From positions 29,726 through 93,725 of the forward strand of contig NZ_LYXZ01000061.1 in NCBI RefSeq assembly GCF_001676615.1: a stretch of 64,000 bases of DNA, given 5' to 3'. Below are positions 43,993 through 54,240 of the stretch, one piece after another. Numbering within the stretch: position 1 is the first letter of the stretch; each line of letters starts with the position of its first letter. Both the position numbers and the translations under genes were made by a program. Under the pieces are notes generated by a model. The model was given only the letters and a program-made list of their open reading frames with translations, had not been told where the DNA came from and made no database searches. This stretch comes from Labrys sp. WJW. Its GTDB lineage: Bacteria > Pseudomonadota > Alphaproteobacteria > Rhizobiales > Labraceae.

Positions 43993-44041
43993 GGTGGTCG
44001 CCTTGTTTCCTACCCTCCCCTGGAGGGGGAGGGCAAAGCCA

Positions 44042-45538
44042 TTACCGCATCGTCGGGATCGAGAAATCCGCGCCGGTCTTGATGCCGCTCGGCCAGCGCG
44101 AGGTCACCGTCTTGGTCTTGGTGTAGAAGCGGATCGAGTCAGGACCATGCTGGTTGAGGTCGCCGAAGCCCGAGCGCTTCCAGCCGCCGAAGGTGTGATA
44201 GGCGATCGGTACCGGGATCGGCACGTTGATGCCGACCATGCCGACATTGACCCTGGCGGCAAAGTCGCGGGCAGCATCGCCGTCGCGCGTGAAGATCGCC
44301 ACGCCGTTGCCATAGGAGTGCTTAGTCGGCAAAGCGAGTGCTTCCTCGTAGGTGTCGGCGCGCACCACGGATAGCACCGGCCCGAAGATCTCTTCCTTGT
44401 AGATGGTCATCTCGGGCTTGACCTCGTCGAACAGGCAGCCACCCATGAAGAAGCCGTTCTCATAGCCCTGCAGGCGGAAATTGCGGCCGTCGACAGCCAG
44501 CTTCGCGCCCTCGTTGATGCCGATCTCGACATAGCGCTTGACGCGCTCCACCGCCTCGCGGGTGACGAGCGGCCCGTAATCGGCAGAACCGTCATTGGAG
44601 GGGCCGATCTTCAGCGATTCCACCCGCGGGATCAGCTTTTCCATCAGCGCGTCGCCCGTGGCCTTGGTGACGGGAACGGCGACGGAGATCGCCATGCAGC
44701 GCTCGCCTGCCGAACCGTAGCCGGCGCCGATCAGGGCATCGACGACCTGGTCCATGTCGGCATCGGGCATGATGATGGCGTGGTTCTTGGCGCCGCCGAA
44801 GCATTGGGCTCTCTTGCCGGTCTGGGCGGCGCGGACATAGATATATTCGGCGATCGGGGTCGAGCCGACAAAGCCGACGGCCCGGATGTCCTCGTCGTCG
44901 AGGATGGCGTCGACCGCTTCCTTGTCGCCGTTGACGACATTGAACACGCCTGCCGGCAGGCCGGCCTCGACGAAGAGCTCGGCGATACGGATCGGCACGG
45001 AGGGATCGCGCTCCGACGGCTTGAGGATGAAAGCATTGCCGCAGGCGAGCGCCGGCGCGCATTTCCACAAGGGAATCATGGCCGGAAAGTTGAAGGGCGT
45101 GATGCCGGCGACGACACCGAGCGGCTGGCGCAGGGAATAGACGTCGATGCCCGTGCCGGCGCTCTCGGTATATTCGCCCTTGAGCAGATGCGGGACGCCG
45201 ATGGCGAACTCCACCACTTCGAGGCCGCGCTGGATGTCGCCCTTGGCATCCGGCACGGTCTTGCCATGCTCGCTCGCCAGAAGCTCGGCCAGACTGTCAT
45301 GCTCGTCGCGCATCAGTTCGAGGAAGCGCATCAGCACGCGAGCGCGCCGTTGCGGATTCCAGCCCGCCCAGACCGCCTGGGCCTCACGGGCGTTCTCGAC
45401 AGCCGCCCGAATTTCCGCTGCGCTGGCGAGCGCCACCTTGGCCTGCACGTCGCCGGTGGTGGGATTGAACACATCGGCAAAACGGCCGCTGGTGCCCTCG
45501 ACGCGCTTGCCGGCGATGAAATGTCCGATCTGTCGCAT
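44042..45538 (-). CDS. mmsA: CoA-acylating methylmalonate-semialdehyde dehydrogenase, copy 2
   Basis: A 498-residue paralogue of the enzyme at 38343, with the same key segments (ITPFNFPAMIPLW, GAKNHAIIMPDADMDQ, GSAGERCMAISVAVP with the catalytic Cys, YKEEIFGPVLSVVR). I place the start at 45538 (MRQIGHFIAG) because AAGGA lies seven bases before it; a start 5 codons earlier lacks a ribosome site. Being in the valine cluster, it should convert methylmalonate semialdehyde to propionyl-CoA. A short GC hairpin (CCCTCCCC/GGGGAGGG, 44013-44033) follows its stop. Confidence 0.93.
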   Translation of the reverse strand: MRQIGHFIAGKRVEGTSGRFADVFNPTTGDVQAKVALASAAEIRAAVENAREAQAVWAGWNPQRRARVLMRFLELMRDEHDSLAELLASEHGKTVPDAKGDIQRGLEVVEFAIGVPHLLKGEYTESAGTGIDVYSLRQPLGVVAGITPFNFPAMIPLWKCAPALACGNAFILKPSERDPSVPIRIAELFVEAGLPAGVFNVVNGDKEAVDAILDDEDIRAVGFVGSTPIAEYIYVRAAQTGKRAQCFGGAKNHAIIMPDADMDQVVDALIGAGYGSAGERCMAISVAVPVTKATGDALMEKLIPRVESLKIGPSNDGSADYGPLVTREAVERVKRYVEIGINEGAKLAVDGRNFRLQGYENGFFMGGCLFDEVKPEMTIYKEEIFGPVLSVVRADTYEEALALPTKHSYGNGVAIFTRDGDAARDFAARVNVGMVGINVPIPVPIAYHTFGGWKRSGFGDLNQHGPDSIRFYTKTKTVTSRWPSGIKTGADFSIPTMR

Positions 45539-45601
45539 GGCTTGGTCCTTCATCGTGATTTGAAAATCGGTCTGTCCTGTTTGGCGCAACGCCAACCGCC
45601 T

Positions 45602-45629
45602 CCCTCGCCCCGTAGGAACGGGGCGAGGG
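45602..45629. repeat. GC-rich hairpin between mmsA and acyl-CoA synthetase
   Basis: Perfect 11-bp stem CCCTCGCCCCG / CGGGGCGAGGG with loop TAGGAA, no T-tract. It is 64 bases upstream of mmsA copy 2 and may attenuate or stabilise the polycistronic message. Confidence 0.5.
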
Positions 45630-45682
45630 GGCACAAGTGCCAAGTATCCTCGTCAACGTTTCCATCTCGCCCACCCCTAACC

Positions 45683-47404
45683 CTATGCGCGCTTCCTCTC
45701 CGATGCCATCTCCGGGAAATCGGTCTCGGCGAATTCAAGACCCCGGAACGCGCTTTGCGTATCGCCCTCCACCTCCAGCCGGCGCAACTGCACGCGGCGG
45801 ATCTTGCCGGAGATGGTCTTGGGCAGTTCGGTGACGAATTCGATGCGGCGGATGCGCTTGAAGGGGGCAAGCCGCTCATTGGTGTAGCGGAAGATCGACA
45901 GCGCCGTTTCGCGTGACGGCGTGGCCGCACCGACCAGCAGCACATAGGCCTTGGGGATCGACAGGCGAATGGGATCGGGCACCGGCACGATGGCCGCCTC
46001 GGCCACCGTCTCGTGCTCGATCAGCACGCTTTCGAGCTCGAAGGGGCTGATGCGGTAGTCTGAGGACTTAAAGACGTCGTCGGAGCGGCCGACGAAAGTG
46101 AGATAGCCGTCCTCGTCGAGGAAGGCGACGTCGCCGGTGCGGTAGACCTCCTCCTCCAAACCCCTGAGCTTGCCGTCCGTCCCCTGATAGCCCTGCATCA
46201 GGCCGGCCGGCCTGTTGTCGCCGAGCGGCAGGCAGACTTCGCCTTCCGTGGCGGGCTTGCCATCGGCATCGAGCACGCGGATGTCGTAGCCGGGGAGGGG
46301 GCGGCCCATGGCGCCGATCTTGATCGGCTGTCCGGGCGAATTGGCGATCTGGGCCGTGGTCTCGGTCTGGCCGTAGCCGTCGCGGATGGTCAGCCTCCAG
46401 GCATCGCGAACCCGTTCGATCACTTCCGGATTGAGGGGCTCGCCGGCGCCGCACACCTCGCGCAGCGAAACCTTGTAGGCGGCGAGATCCTCCTGGATCA
46501 GCAGGCGCCAGACAGTCGGCGGCGAGCAGAGCGTGGTGACCTTACAGCGTTCGAGTTCCCGCAGCAGGACCTTGGCGCTGAATTGCGGTTGGTTGACCAC
46601 CAGCACCGTGGCGCCGGCGTTCCAGGGCGCGAAGAACGAACTCCAGGCGTGCTTGGCCCAGCCTGGCGAGGAGACGTTGAGATGGATGTCGCCCGGCTGC
46701 AGGCCGAGCCAGTACATGGTCGAGAGCGCGCCGACGGGATAGCTGCGCTGGGAATGGCGTACCAGCTTGGGCTTGGCCGTGGTGCCGGAGGTGAAATAGA
46801 GCAGCAGCGGGTCGTCGGGATGGGTCGGACTATCGGGCGTGAAGGCGGCGGGCTGGTCGAAGGCTTCGGCGTAGGCGATCCAGCCTGCCTCGCCACCAGC
46901 GCCAACGACGATGCGCTTCACCTCCGGTGGCGCTACGCCTTCGCATTTGGCGAGCTGGTCGCGCTCGGCGATGATGGCGCGGGCCTTGCCGCGATCGAAA
47001 CGATCGGCCAGTTCGTCAGGGGTAAGCAGCGTGGTGGCGGGAATGAGAATCAGGCCAAGCTTGATCGCCGCCAGCGTCGTCTCCCAGATTGCCGGCACGT
47101 TGCCGAGCAGCACCAGGACGTGGTCGCCGCGCTTCAGGCCAATGCTGCTGAGAAAATTCGCGACCTGGTTGGAACGGCGGCTGAGCTCGGCGAAATTGAG
47201 CCTAGTATCGGTCCTGCTTGCCGTATCCACAATCCACAGGGCCGTGCGGTCCCGGCTTTCGGCGGCTGTGGCAAGCTCAGCGTCGAACCAATCGAGTGCC
47301 CAGTTGAAGCCGGCGCTATCGGGCCAGCGGAAGCCGGCGCGCGCGGTCTCGTAATCGGTGCGATGCTTGAGCAGAAAGTCACGAGCCTGCCGAAAATCGG
47401 GCAT
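45683..47404 (-). CDS. AMP-forming acyl-CoA synthetase
   Basis: A 573-residue member of the ANL superfamily that activates a carboxylic acid to its CoA thioester. The P-loop LYFTSGTTAKPKLVRHSQRS, the DGYGQTETTA motif, the hinge YRTGDVAFLDEDGYLTFVGRSDD and the catalytic lysine in LPKTISGKIRRVQL are all present. It resembles medium-chain/benzoate-type (ACSM) ligases. In this cluster, short branched acids such as isobutyrate or 2-methylbutyrate are plausible substrates (inference). The start at 47404 gives MPDFRQARDFLLKHR; the extension to 47470 crosses a repeat. Confidence 0.9.
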   Translation of the reverse strand: MPDFRQARDFLLKHRTDYETARAGFRWPDSAGFNWALDWFDAELATAAESRDRTALWIVDTASRTDTRLNFAELSRRSNQVANFLSSIGLKRGDHVLVLLGNVPAIWETTLAAIKLGLILIPATTLLTPDELADRFDRGKARAIIAERDQLAKCEGVAPPEVKRIVVGAGGEAGWIAYAEAFDQPAAFTPDSPTHPDDPLLLYFTSGTTAKPKLVRHSQRSYPVGALSTMYWLGLQPGDIHLNVSSPGWAKHAWSSFFAPWNAGATVLVVNQPQFSAKVLLRELERCKVTTLCSPPTVWRLLIQEDLAAYKVSLREVCGAGEPLNPEVIERVRDAWRLTIRDGYGQTETTAQIANSPGQPIKIGAMGRPLPGYDIRVLDADGKPATEGEVCLPLGDNRPAGLMQGYQGTDGKLRGLEEEVYRTGDVAFLDEDGYLTFVGRSDDVFKSSDYRISPFELESVLIEHETVAEAAIVPVPDPIRLSIPKAYVLLVGAATPSRETALSIFRYTNERLAPFKRIRRIEFVTELPKTISGKIRRVQLRRLEVEGDTQSAFRGLEFAETDFPEMASERKRA

Positions 47405-47465
47405 GAAAGTTTCCTCGCTTGCCGAGCACAATGAATGTGCCCTTATCTTCGTTGATCGTTCGGTC

Positions 47466-47541
47466 GTCATTGCGAGCGCTGCGAAGCAATCCAGACTTTT
47501 GTCTTGTGGCTCCTGGATTGCTGCGCAGCGCTCGCAATGAC
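47466..47541. repeat. Inverted repeat GTCATTGCGAGCGC...GCGCTCGCAATGAC
   Basis: Arms 47466-47494 and 47513-47541 are 29 bases long and match at 28 positions as reverse complements. The GTCATTGCGAGC...AAGCAATCCAG wording is a widespread bacterial intergenic repeat class. It lies between the thiolase and acyl-CoA synthetase genes and is unrelated in sequence to the GCGGAC/GCGGG family. Confidence 0.8.
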
Positions 47542-47560
47542 GAAGCTGTCTATTCCTCGT

Positions 47561-48745
47561 TCAAGCCAGCCGCTCCACCGCCATGGCGGTTGCCTCGCCG
47601 CCGCCGATGCACAGGCTGGCGACGCCGCGCTTCAGTCCATGGCTTTGGAGGGCGGCCAACAGCGTTACCAGCACGCGGGCACCCGAGGCGCCGATCGGAT
47701 GGCCGAGGGCGCAGGCGCCGCCATGCACGTTGACCTTGTCTCCAGACAGGTCGAGATCGCGCATGGCCGCCATGGTCACCACCGCGAAGGCCTCGTTGAT
47801 TTCGAAAAGGTCGACGTCTCCCGCCGACCATCCGGTGCGCTCGAACAATTTGCGCATGGCGCCGATCGGGGCGGTGGCGAAACGATTAGGCTCCTGGGCG
47901 TGGCTGGCATGACCGATGATCGCGGCGAGCGGCTTGAGGCCACGTTTTTCAGCCTGAGAGCGGCGCATCAGCACCAAGGCGGCGGCACCGTCGGAGATCG
48001 AGCTGGAATTGGCCGCCGTCACCGTGCCGCCCTCGCGGAAGGCCGGCTTCAGCGTCGGGATCTTGTCGGGGCGGGCCTTGCCGGGCTGCTCGTCGACGCC
48101 GACCACCTGCTCCGTCTTGCCCGAGCCGACGGTCACGGCCACGATCTCGTTGTCGAAGCGCCCGTCGCGGATGGCGGCCTGGGCTCGGCTCAGCGATCGC
48201 AGCGCGAATTCATCCTGTGCCTCACGGGTGAACTGATAGGCCTCAGCACAATCCTCGGCGAAGGTGCCCATCAGCCGTCCCTTCTCATAGGCATCCTCCA
48301 GCCCGTCCAGGAACATGTGGTCCTTCACGCTGCCATGGCCCATGCGATAGCCGCTGCGAGCCCGGTCGAGCAGATAGGGTGCGTTGGTCATGCTCTCCAT
48401 GCCGCCGGCCACCACCACGCCGGCCGTGCCGGCGGCGATCAGGTCATGGCCGAGCATGGCGGCCTGCATGCCCGAGCCGCACATCTTGTTGACGGTGGTG
48501 GCGGGCGTCGAAATCGGCAGGCCCGCGCCGAGGGCAGCCTGGCGGGCCGGGGCCTGGCCCTGGCCGGCGCTGAGTACGCAGCCGAACACGGTTTCTTCGA
48601 CCACATCGGCAGGCAACCCGGCCCGGGACACCGCGGCCGAGATGGCGGCCGCGCCGAGGCGTGCTGCCGGGAGGCTGGAGAAGGCGCCCTGGAAACCACC
48701 GAGCGGGGTCCGCGCAGAACCGACGATCACGACAGGGTCATTCAT
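47561..48745 (-). CDS. Acetyl-CoA C-acyltransferase (thiolase)
   Basis: A 394-residue thiolase II. The nucleophilic cysteine is in VNKMCGSGMQAAM (about residue 90). The other catalytic motifs are NEAFAVV, GGACALGHPIGASGAR and the C-terminal CIGGGEATA. It would cleave 2-methylacetoacetyl-CoA to propionyl-CoA and acetyl-CoA in isoleucine breakdown; acetoacetyl-CoA is the alternative. The gene upstream in the same direction is the SDR dehydrogenase that would make its substrate. Confidence 0.93.
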   Translation of the reverse strand: MNDPVVIVGSARTPLGGFQGAFSSLPAARLGAAAISAAVSRAGLPADVVEETVFGCVLSAGQGQAPARQAALGAGLPISTPATTVNKMCGSGMQAAMLGHDLIAAGTAGVVVAGGMESMTNAPYLLDRARSGYRMGHGSVKDHMFLDGLEDAYEKGRLMGTFAEDCAEAYQFTREAQDEFALRSLSRAQAAIRDGRFDNEIVAVTVGSGKTEQVVGVDEQPGKARPDKIPTLKPAFREGGTVTAANSSSISDGAAALVLMRRSQAEKRGLKPLAAIIGHASHAQEPNRFATAPIGAMRKLFERTGWSAGDVDLFEINEAFAVVTMAAMRDLDLSGDKVNVHGGACALGHPIGASGARVLVTLLAALQSHGLKRGVASLCIGGGEATAMAVERLA

Positions 48746-48805
48746 CTCGAGGTCCCTTTCTGCGAAGGAGGATTTTACGCCGATTTCGGCGATATGTGTG
48801 GCCGA

Positions 48806-49573
48806 TCAGCGCGGCGCCATGCGCAGGGCGCCGTCGAGCCGGATGATTTCGCCGTTGAGCATGCGGTTTTCGACGATATGGCAGACCAGCGCGGCGAATT
48901 CCTGCGGGTGGCCGAGCCGGGGCGGGAAGGGCACGGTCGCACCCAGTGATGTCCTGACTTCCTCCGGCATGGCCTGCATCATCGGGGTCTCGAACACGCC
49001 GGGCGCCACGGCGACGACCCGGATGCCGAAGCGGGCGAGTTCGCGGGCTGCCGGCAAAGTGAGGCTGGCGACGCCGCCCTTGGAGGCGGCATAGGCGGCC
49101 TGGCCGATCTGGCCGTCATAGGCTGCGATCGAGGCGGTATTGACGATGACGCCGCGCTCGCCGTCCTCGCCGGGCGCATTGGTGGAGATCGCCCGAGCGA
49201 CAAGGCGCGTCATGTTGAAGGTGCCGACGAGATTGATCTGGATGGTGCGGGCGAAGCGATCGAGATCATGCGGACCGTCACGCCCGACGATGCGCTCGCT
49301 CGGGGCGACGCCGGCGCAGTTGACGAGGCCATCGAGCCTGCCGAAGGCTTCGAGGGCGGCCTGCACGGCAGCTTGGCCATCCTCCGCGTTGGCAACATCG
49401 GTGCGCTGGAAGCGGGCCGTGGATCCCAGCGCCGCGGCGGCTTTCTCTCCGGCTTCGGCATTGAGATCGCAGAGCAGGACGCATCCGCCGCGGTGGACGA
49501 ATTCGGCGGCCACCGCATGACCGAGCCCGGATGCTCCACCAGTCACCAGGAAGACGCGGTCTTGGATCTGCAT
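48806..49573 (-). CDS. SDR 3-hydroxyacyl-CoA dehydrogenase (HSD17B10-like)
   Basis: A 255-residue short-chain dehydrogenase. The NAD site VTGGASGLGHAVA is at residues 10-22, the NNAG-equivalent is VNCAGVAPS, and the catalytic Ser-Tyr-Lys is in NTASIAAYDGQIGQAAYAASKGG. PGVFETPM and NGEIIRLDGALRM are typical of the type II 3-hydroxyacyl-CoA / 2-methyl-3-hydroxybutyryl-CoA dehydrogenase group. The ATG at 49573 is preceded by GGGGAGAG; the long frame to 50176 is a shadow of the AraC gene. It is the first gene of the cluster. Confidence 0.92.
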   Translation of the reverse strand: MQIQDRVFLVTGGASGLGHAVAAEFVHRGGCVLLCDLNAEAGEKAAAALGSTARFQRTDVANAEDGQAAVQAALEAFGRLDGLVNCAGVAPSERIVGRDGPHDLDRFARTIQINLVGTFNMTRLVARAISTNAPGEDGERGVIVNTASIAAYDGQIGQAAYAASKGGVASLTLPAARELARFGIRVVAVAPGVFETPMMQAMPEEVRTSLGATVPFPPRLGHPQEFAALVCHIVENRMLNGEIIRLDGALRMAPR

Positions 49574-49747
49574 GGCGCGGAACTCTCCCCGTTCGGTCCT
49601 TTGAGGACCGTTGTCTTTGCCGATGATATTACGCGCGTGGGCAGTGGCATTCGATGACCCTTCATGCTTAAAAGCGTGATCGGTTTTGCCATATTGTCGG
49701 GATGGGTATGCACGCCAACTTTGCAAGATTTGGCGCGGAATTGGAGG

Positions 49748-49819
49748 GTCAATCTCCAGATCGACCGTCTTGGCAACGACGTCTTTGCCGAGTGACAGAA
49801 TGTCGATCTGGAGATCGAC
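49748..49819. promoter_or_regulatory. Twin operator between valine/isoleucine cluster and AraC regulator
   Basis: Two 18-bp sites, GTCAATCTCCAGATCGAC (49748-49765) and GTCGATCTGGAGATCGAC (49802-49819), are reverse complements with one mismatch. The second is also palindromic in itself (GTCGATCT-GG-AGATCGAC). Their centres are 54 bp apart, close to five helical turns, which suits cooperative binding or looping by an AraC-family dimer. Confidence 0.65.
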
Positions 49820-49856
49820 ACACCGATCGTTCGCCTTCATTCGTGGGACGCGATCC

Positions 49857-50849
49857 GTGATCGGCCTCGGCTTCATCCAGGATACGCTAGATCCTCTGCG
49901 GCGCGGCGGCTTCGATCTTGCGCCGGCGCTGGAGGCGGGCGGCTTCGGCGAGAGCGATCTCGACCTGCCGGGCTTTCGTCTCTCGGCCGAGCAATATGGC
50001 CGCCTCTGGCTCAGCATCGCGCAGATCATGCAATGCGAATATTTCGGCTTCGGTGCGCGCCCGATGGCGCCGGGCAGCTTTGCCATGCTCTGCCACGCCG
50101 TGATTTCCAGCCAGACGCTGGAGCACGCCGTCAGGCGCAGCCTGCGTTTTCTCAACCTGGTGCTCGCCGAACCCAAGGGGGAACTGGTTATCGAGGAGGC
50201 GCGCGCCAGCGTGATCCTGCGCGAGACCTCGGCGCCCCGGCCGGCCTTTGCCTATCGCACCTATTTCCTGCTGCTGCACGGCGTCGTCTGCTGGCTGGTC
50301 AAGCGCCAGCTCGAGATCCGCGAGTTGCATTATCGCGGGCCCCTGCCGGTCGGACGAGAGGAGCATCGCGATTTCTTCGGCACCCCCGTCAGCTTCGAGC
50401 GGCCCGAAACCATGCTGGTCTTCGACCGCGACATGCTGGCGCTCAAGGTGCGCCAGACCGAAAAGACGCTGCAGGGCTTTATCACCGGGGCACCGGCCAA
50501 CATTCTGGGGCGCTATCGCTATGACCGCGGTGCCGCTGCCGCCACGCGGCGCTTGCTGCGCGAGCTTCCCCCGGCCGAATGGCCTTCCTTTGCGCAGATG
50601 GCCGTGAAGCTGAACCTGTCCGAACCGACCTTGCGCCGCCATCTGGCCAGCGATGGCGAGAGCTTCTCCGAGATCAAGGAGGAGATCCGCCGCAAGCTGG
50701 CTCTCGACTGGCTGCTTCGCACGGCCAAGCCCGTCGGTCATGTTGCTGCCGATCTCGGCTATACCGAGCCGAGCGCCTTCCACCGCGCCTTCCACAAATG
50801 GGCCGGCATGAGCCCGGGCGAGTTCCGCCGCTCGCGCCGGACACGATGA
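49857..50849 (+). CDS. AraC-family regulator of the branched-chain acyl-CoA cluster
   Basis: A 330-residue AraC/XylS-type activator. The N-terminal part matches the arabinose-binding-like domain of OruR-type regulators (PPF-like start FIQDTLDPLRRGGFD, then QIMQCEYFGFGARPMAPGSFAMLCHAVI). The C-terminal tandem helix-turn-helix begins at about residue 225 (SFAQMAVKLNLSEPTLRRHLASDGESFSEIKEEIRRKLALDWLL) and ends with VAADLGYTEPSAFHRAFHKWAGMSPGEFR. I prefer the GTG at 49857 because an ATG at 49800 would place the operator inside the coding sequence. It is divergent from the cluster it probably controls. Confidence 0.85.
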   Translation: MIGLGFIQDTLDPLRRGGFDLAPALEAGGFGESDLDLPGFRLSAEQYGRLWLSIAQIMQCEYFGFGARPMAPGSFAMLCHAVISSQTLEHAVRRSLRFLNLVLAEPKGELVIEEARASVILRETSAPRPAFAYRTYFLLLHGVVCWLVKRQLEIRELHYRGPLPVGREEHRDFFGTPVSFERPETMLVFDRDMLALKVRQTEKTLQGFITGAPANILGRYRYDRGAAAATRRLLRELPPAEWPSFAQMAVKLNLSEPTLRRHLASDGESFSEIKEEIRRKLALDWLLRTAKPVGHVAADLGYTEPSAFHRAFHKWAGMSPGEFRRSRRTR

Positions 50850-50881
50850 GTGAAACCAAGCTGCATTAAGCCTGACCTGTC

Positions 50882-50982
50882 TTTCCCGGCCGAGCGCAGC
50901 GAGGGGAAGGGAATCCAGGGCCACGAGCTCTGATTTTCAGCCCCTAGATTCCCTTCCCGTCGCCTTTGGCGACGCCGGGAAT
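50882..50982. repeat. Nested inverted repeat GGGAAGGGAATC...GATTCCCTTCCC
   Basis: Inner arms 50904-50920 and 50941-50957 match at 16 of 17 positions. Outer TTTCCCGGC (50882-50890) pairs with GCCGGGAAT (50974-50982) with one mismatch. The intervening GCGACGCC-type hairpin (GTCGCC-TTTG-GGCGAC) lies inside the right half. It fills the convergent gap between the AraC gene and pckA. Confidence 0.7.
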
Positions 50983-51129
50983 GACGGCGTCTCAACTGAC
51001 CCGAAGGTCGAACGCTATGCGTCTTAGCGTGATACCAAACCTCGGAATGCCGAGCTTTCGTGAACATGGCTTTCCCAGGGGCACGGACGACCGCGCCCCC
51101 AAGGAAGAAGTAGGCCTCGGCCCGACAGC

Positions 51130-52731
<1,602 letters not shown>

Positions 52732-53077
52732 ATCACGCTTCCTCATATTTGCCGGTCTCCAGGCTTCATGGCCCGGCCCTGTTCTCACGGGCAGTACCGC
52801 AACAATCATTCATCGCCGCGTCGAGAGGCGGCGGGAGGGCGGCTGCTTCCCATTCAAATGCGACCTTAGCACGGCAGACCCGTGGACGTGTCAGCGAATG
52901 TTGCGACAGAATGCATCGACGGAAAAGTCGCGGTCGGTATCGGTATTGTTATGACAAATGGCAGGAAATGGCGCTCGCGGAAAGTTCGGCGAACGCCTCG
53001 AGGCTGCCCAATACTTGGAGAGATCGTTGTGATTTCCGGCTGCGCCCGCGCACGATGCCGAAAAAACCTGTCCAGCC
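52732..53077. other. Upstream region of pckA
   Basis: About 345 bases without a credible gene between pckA and the DHFR-like gene. The only small symmetry I see is TGTC (52889-) to GACA (about 52909) in a more AT-rich stretch that could be part of the pckA promoter. I cannot name a regulator. Confidence 0.3.
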
Positions 53078-53737
53078 CTAGCCTTCGCGCTTCAGGCGCT
53101 CGCGACGTTTGAGTTCCGCCGGGCTCGGTTCGGCCAGCTCGAAGGTGCCTGTTGGCACCGGGCCGGCCGGCTCATAGGTGGCGATCACGACCCCCGTGCT
53201 CGACACGTCATGGCTGGTCAGTTTTAGGGCGCCGGACGGCGTGCCGGCCCCGAACAGGCGCTTGCCCTTGCCGAGCACCACCGGGAAGGTCATCACGAAG
53301 AACCGATCGATCAGGCCTGCAGCCAGCAATTGGGGGTAGAGCGTCGTGCTGCCCTGGATCAGGATGTCAGGGCCGCTACCTTCCTTTACCTTGCCGACGG
53401 CGGCGATGTCGGTGAGACGATGGCTGTTGCGCCATTCGAAAGGCTCGCTGCCGCGCGTGACCACATATTTGGAGGCGTTGGTGAAGGCCGGTCCGATCGG
53501 GTCCTCCGGCCCGACGAAAGGCCAATGGGCCGCGAAGATCTCATAGGTCTTGCGCCCGAGCAGCAGGTCGAAGGGGCCGCCGAACAAGCCACCCATCGCG
53601 GCGCCCATCTTGTCGTCCCAGAAGGTCGCGGACCAGCCGCCGAATTCGAAGCCGCCGGTCGGATCCTCCGGCGGGCCACCCGGGGCCTGCATCACGCCGT
53701 CGAGGGATTGGAATATGCCGCCGATGATCTTGCGCAT
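53078..53737 (-). CDS. RibD C-terminal / dihydrofolate reductase-family protein
   Basis: A 219-residue protein of the DHFR-like superfamily (RibD_C, YyaP/YwjB type). The N-terminus RKIIGGIFQSLDGVMQAPGG is characteristic; DLLLGRKTYEIFAAHWPFV and ILIQGSTTLYPQLLAAGLIDRFFVMTFPVVLGKGKRLFG carry the NADPH-binding strand and loop. The last 50 residues (VVIATYEPAGPVPTGTFELAEPSPAELKRRERLKREG) are a charged extension. It is probably an NADPH reductase of unknown substrate; no riboflavin or folate genes are nearby. The start at 53737 is preceded by GAGGACATCTTC. Confidence 0.85.
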   Translation of the reverse strand: MRKIIGGIFQSLDGVMQAPGGPPEDPTGGFEFGGWSATFWDDKMGAAMGGLFGGPFDLLLGRKTYEIFAAHWPFVGPEDPIGPAFTNASKYVVTRGSEPFEWRNSHRLTDIAAVGKVKEGSGPDILIQGSTTLYPQLLAAGLIDRFFVMTFPVVLGKGKRLFGAGTPSGALKLTSHDVSSTGVVIATYEPAGPVPTGTFELAEPSPAELKRRERLKREG

Positions 53738-54240
53738 GAGAAGATGTCCTCTGATTGCCGTGGTATGGATGGAGGCCGCAATGCCGGGGGGCTGCATCGC
53801 GTGCTGCCCCAAGGACGGTCGGGTAAGGCCTCCGCCGACAAGGAGCGACATATTTTGCTTTGCACGCGTAAGCTCCCTGGCAATCAAGAAGCGGGCGGCC
53901 GGCCTCGGTGGGAAAGCGGGGCGGCGATGTGGATGATGGCTTCCTTAAATCTCTTCCAAATGGGGTTGCCTATTTTTTGTCCATAAGGTCAATATTGCTG
54001 CCAGCCGCACGGGCAATCCGGGGTTGCCCTCGGGAGCGGTGAAGAGCAGGAGACGATCCCGCTTTTTTGCTCGCAAGTGGCAATCGGCTCGGTTTGAAAT
54101 ATTCCAACCGGGGCGGCGAGCCGGTAACGTGATAAAATAGAGACTCCCGTCGCGGTGGCACGATCATTGCTGTGAACGGGGGCGAGCAGGGCGGAACGGT
54201 TCACCGTGTCCGCCGGGGACGAACCAGAGGTAGGGCCGGC
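53738..54240. other. Divergent regulatory region before the pyrimidine-type ABC importer
   Basis: About 500 bases without a supported gene. It includes a RutR-like box at 53977-53992, a GGTT...AACC/CGGCTCG...CGAGCCG nested hairpin at about 54085-54123, and an AT-rich GATAAAAT at about 54131 that could be a -10 element of the importer operon. Confidence 0.45.
53977..53992. promoter_or_regulatory. RutR-like box upstream of the ABC importer/hydantoinase operon
   Basis: TTGTCCATAAGGTCAA matches the E. coli RutR consensus TTGACCANNTGGTCAA at 12 of 14 defined positions. It is 249 bases before the ATPase start, far for a repressor site unless transcription begins upstream of the hairpin at 54085. 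Confidence 0.5.

Noticed and set aside
52889..52912. TGTC...GACA symmetry before pckA as a ChvI or catabolite operator
   Set aside because: Only four bases per arm match and I cannot align it to a defined consensus.
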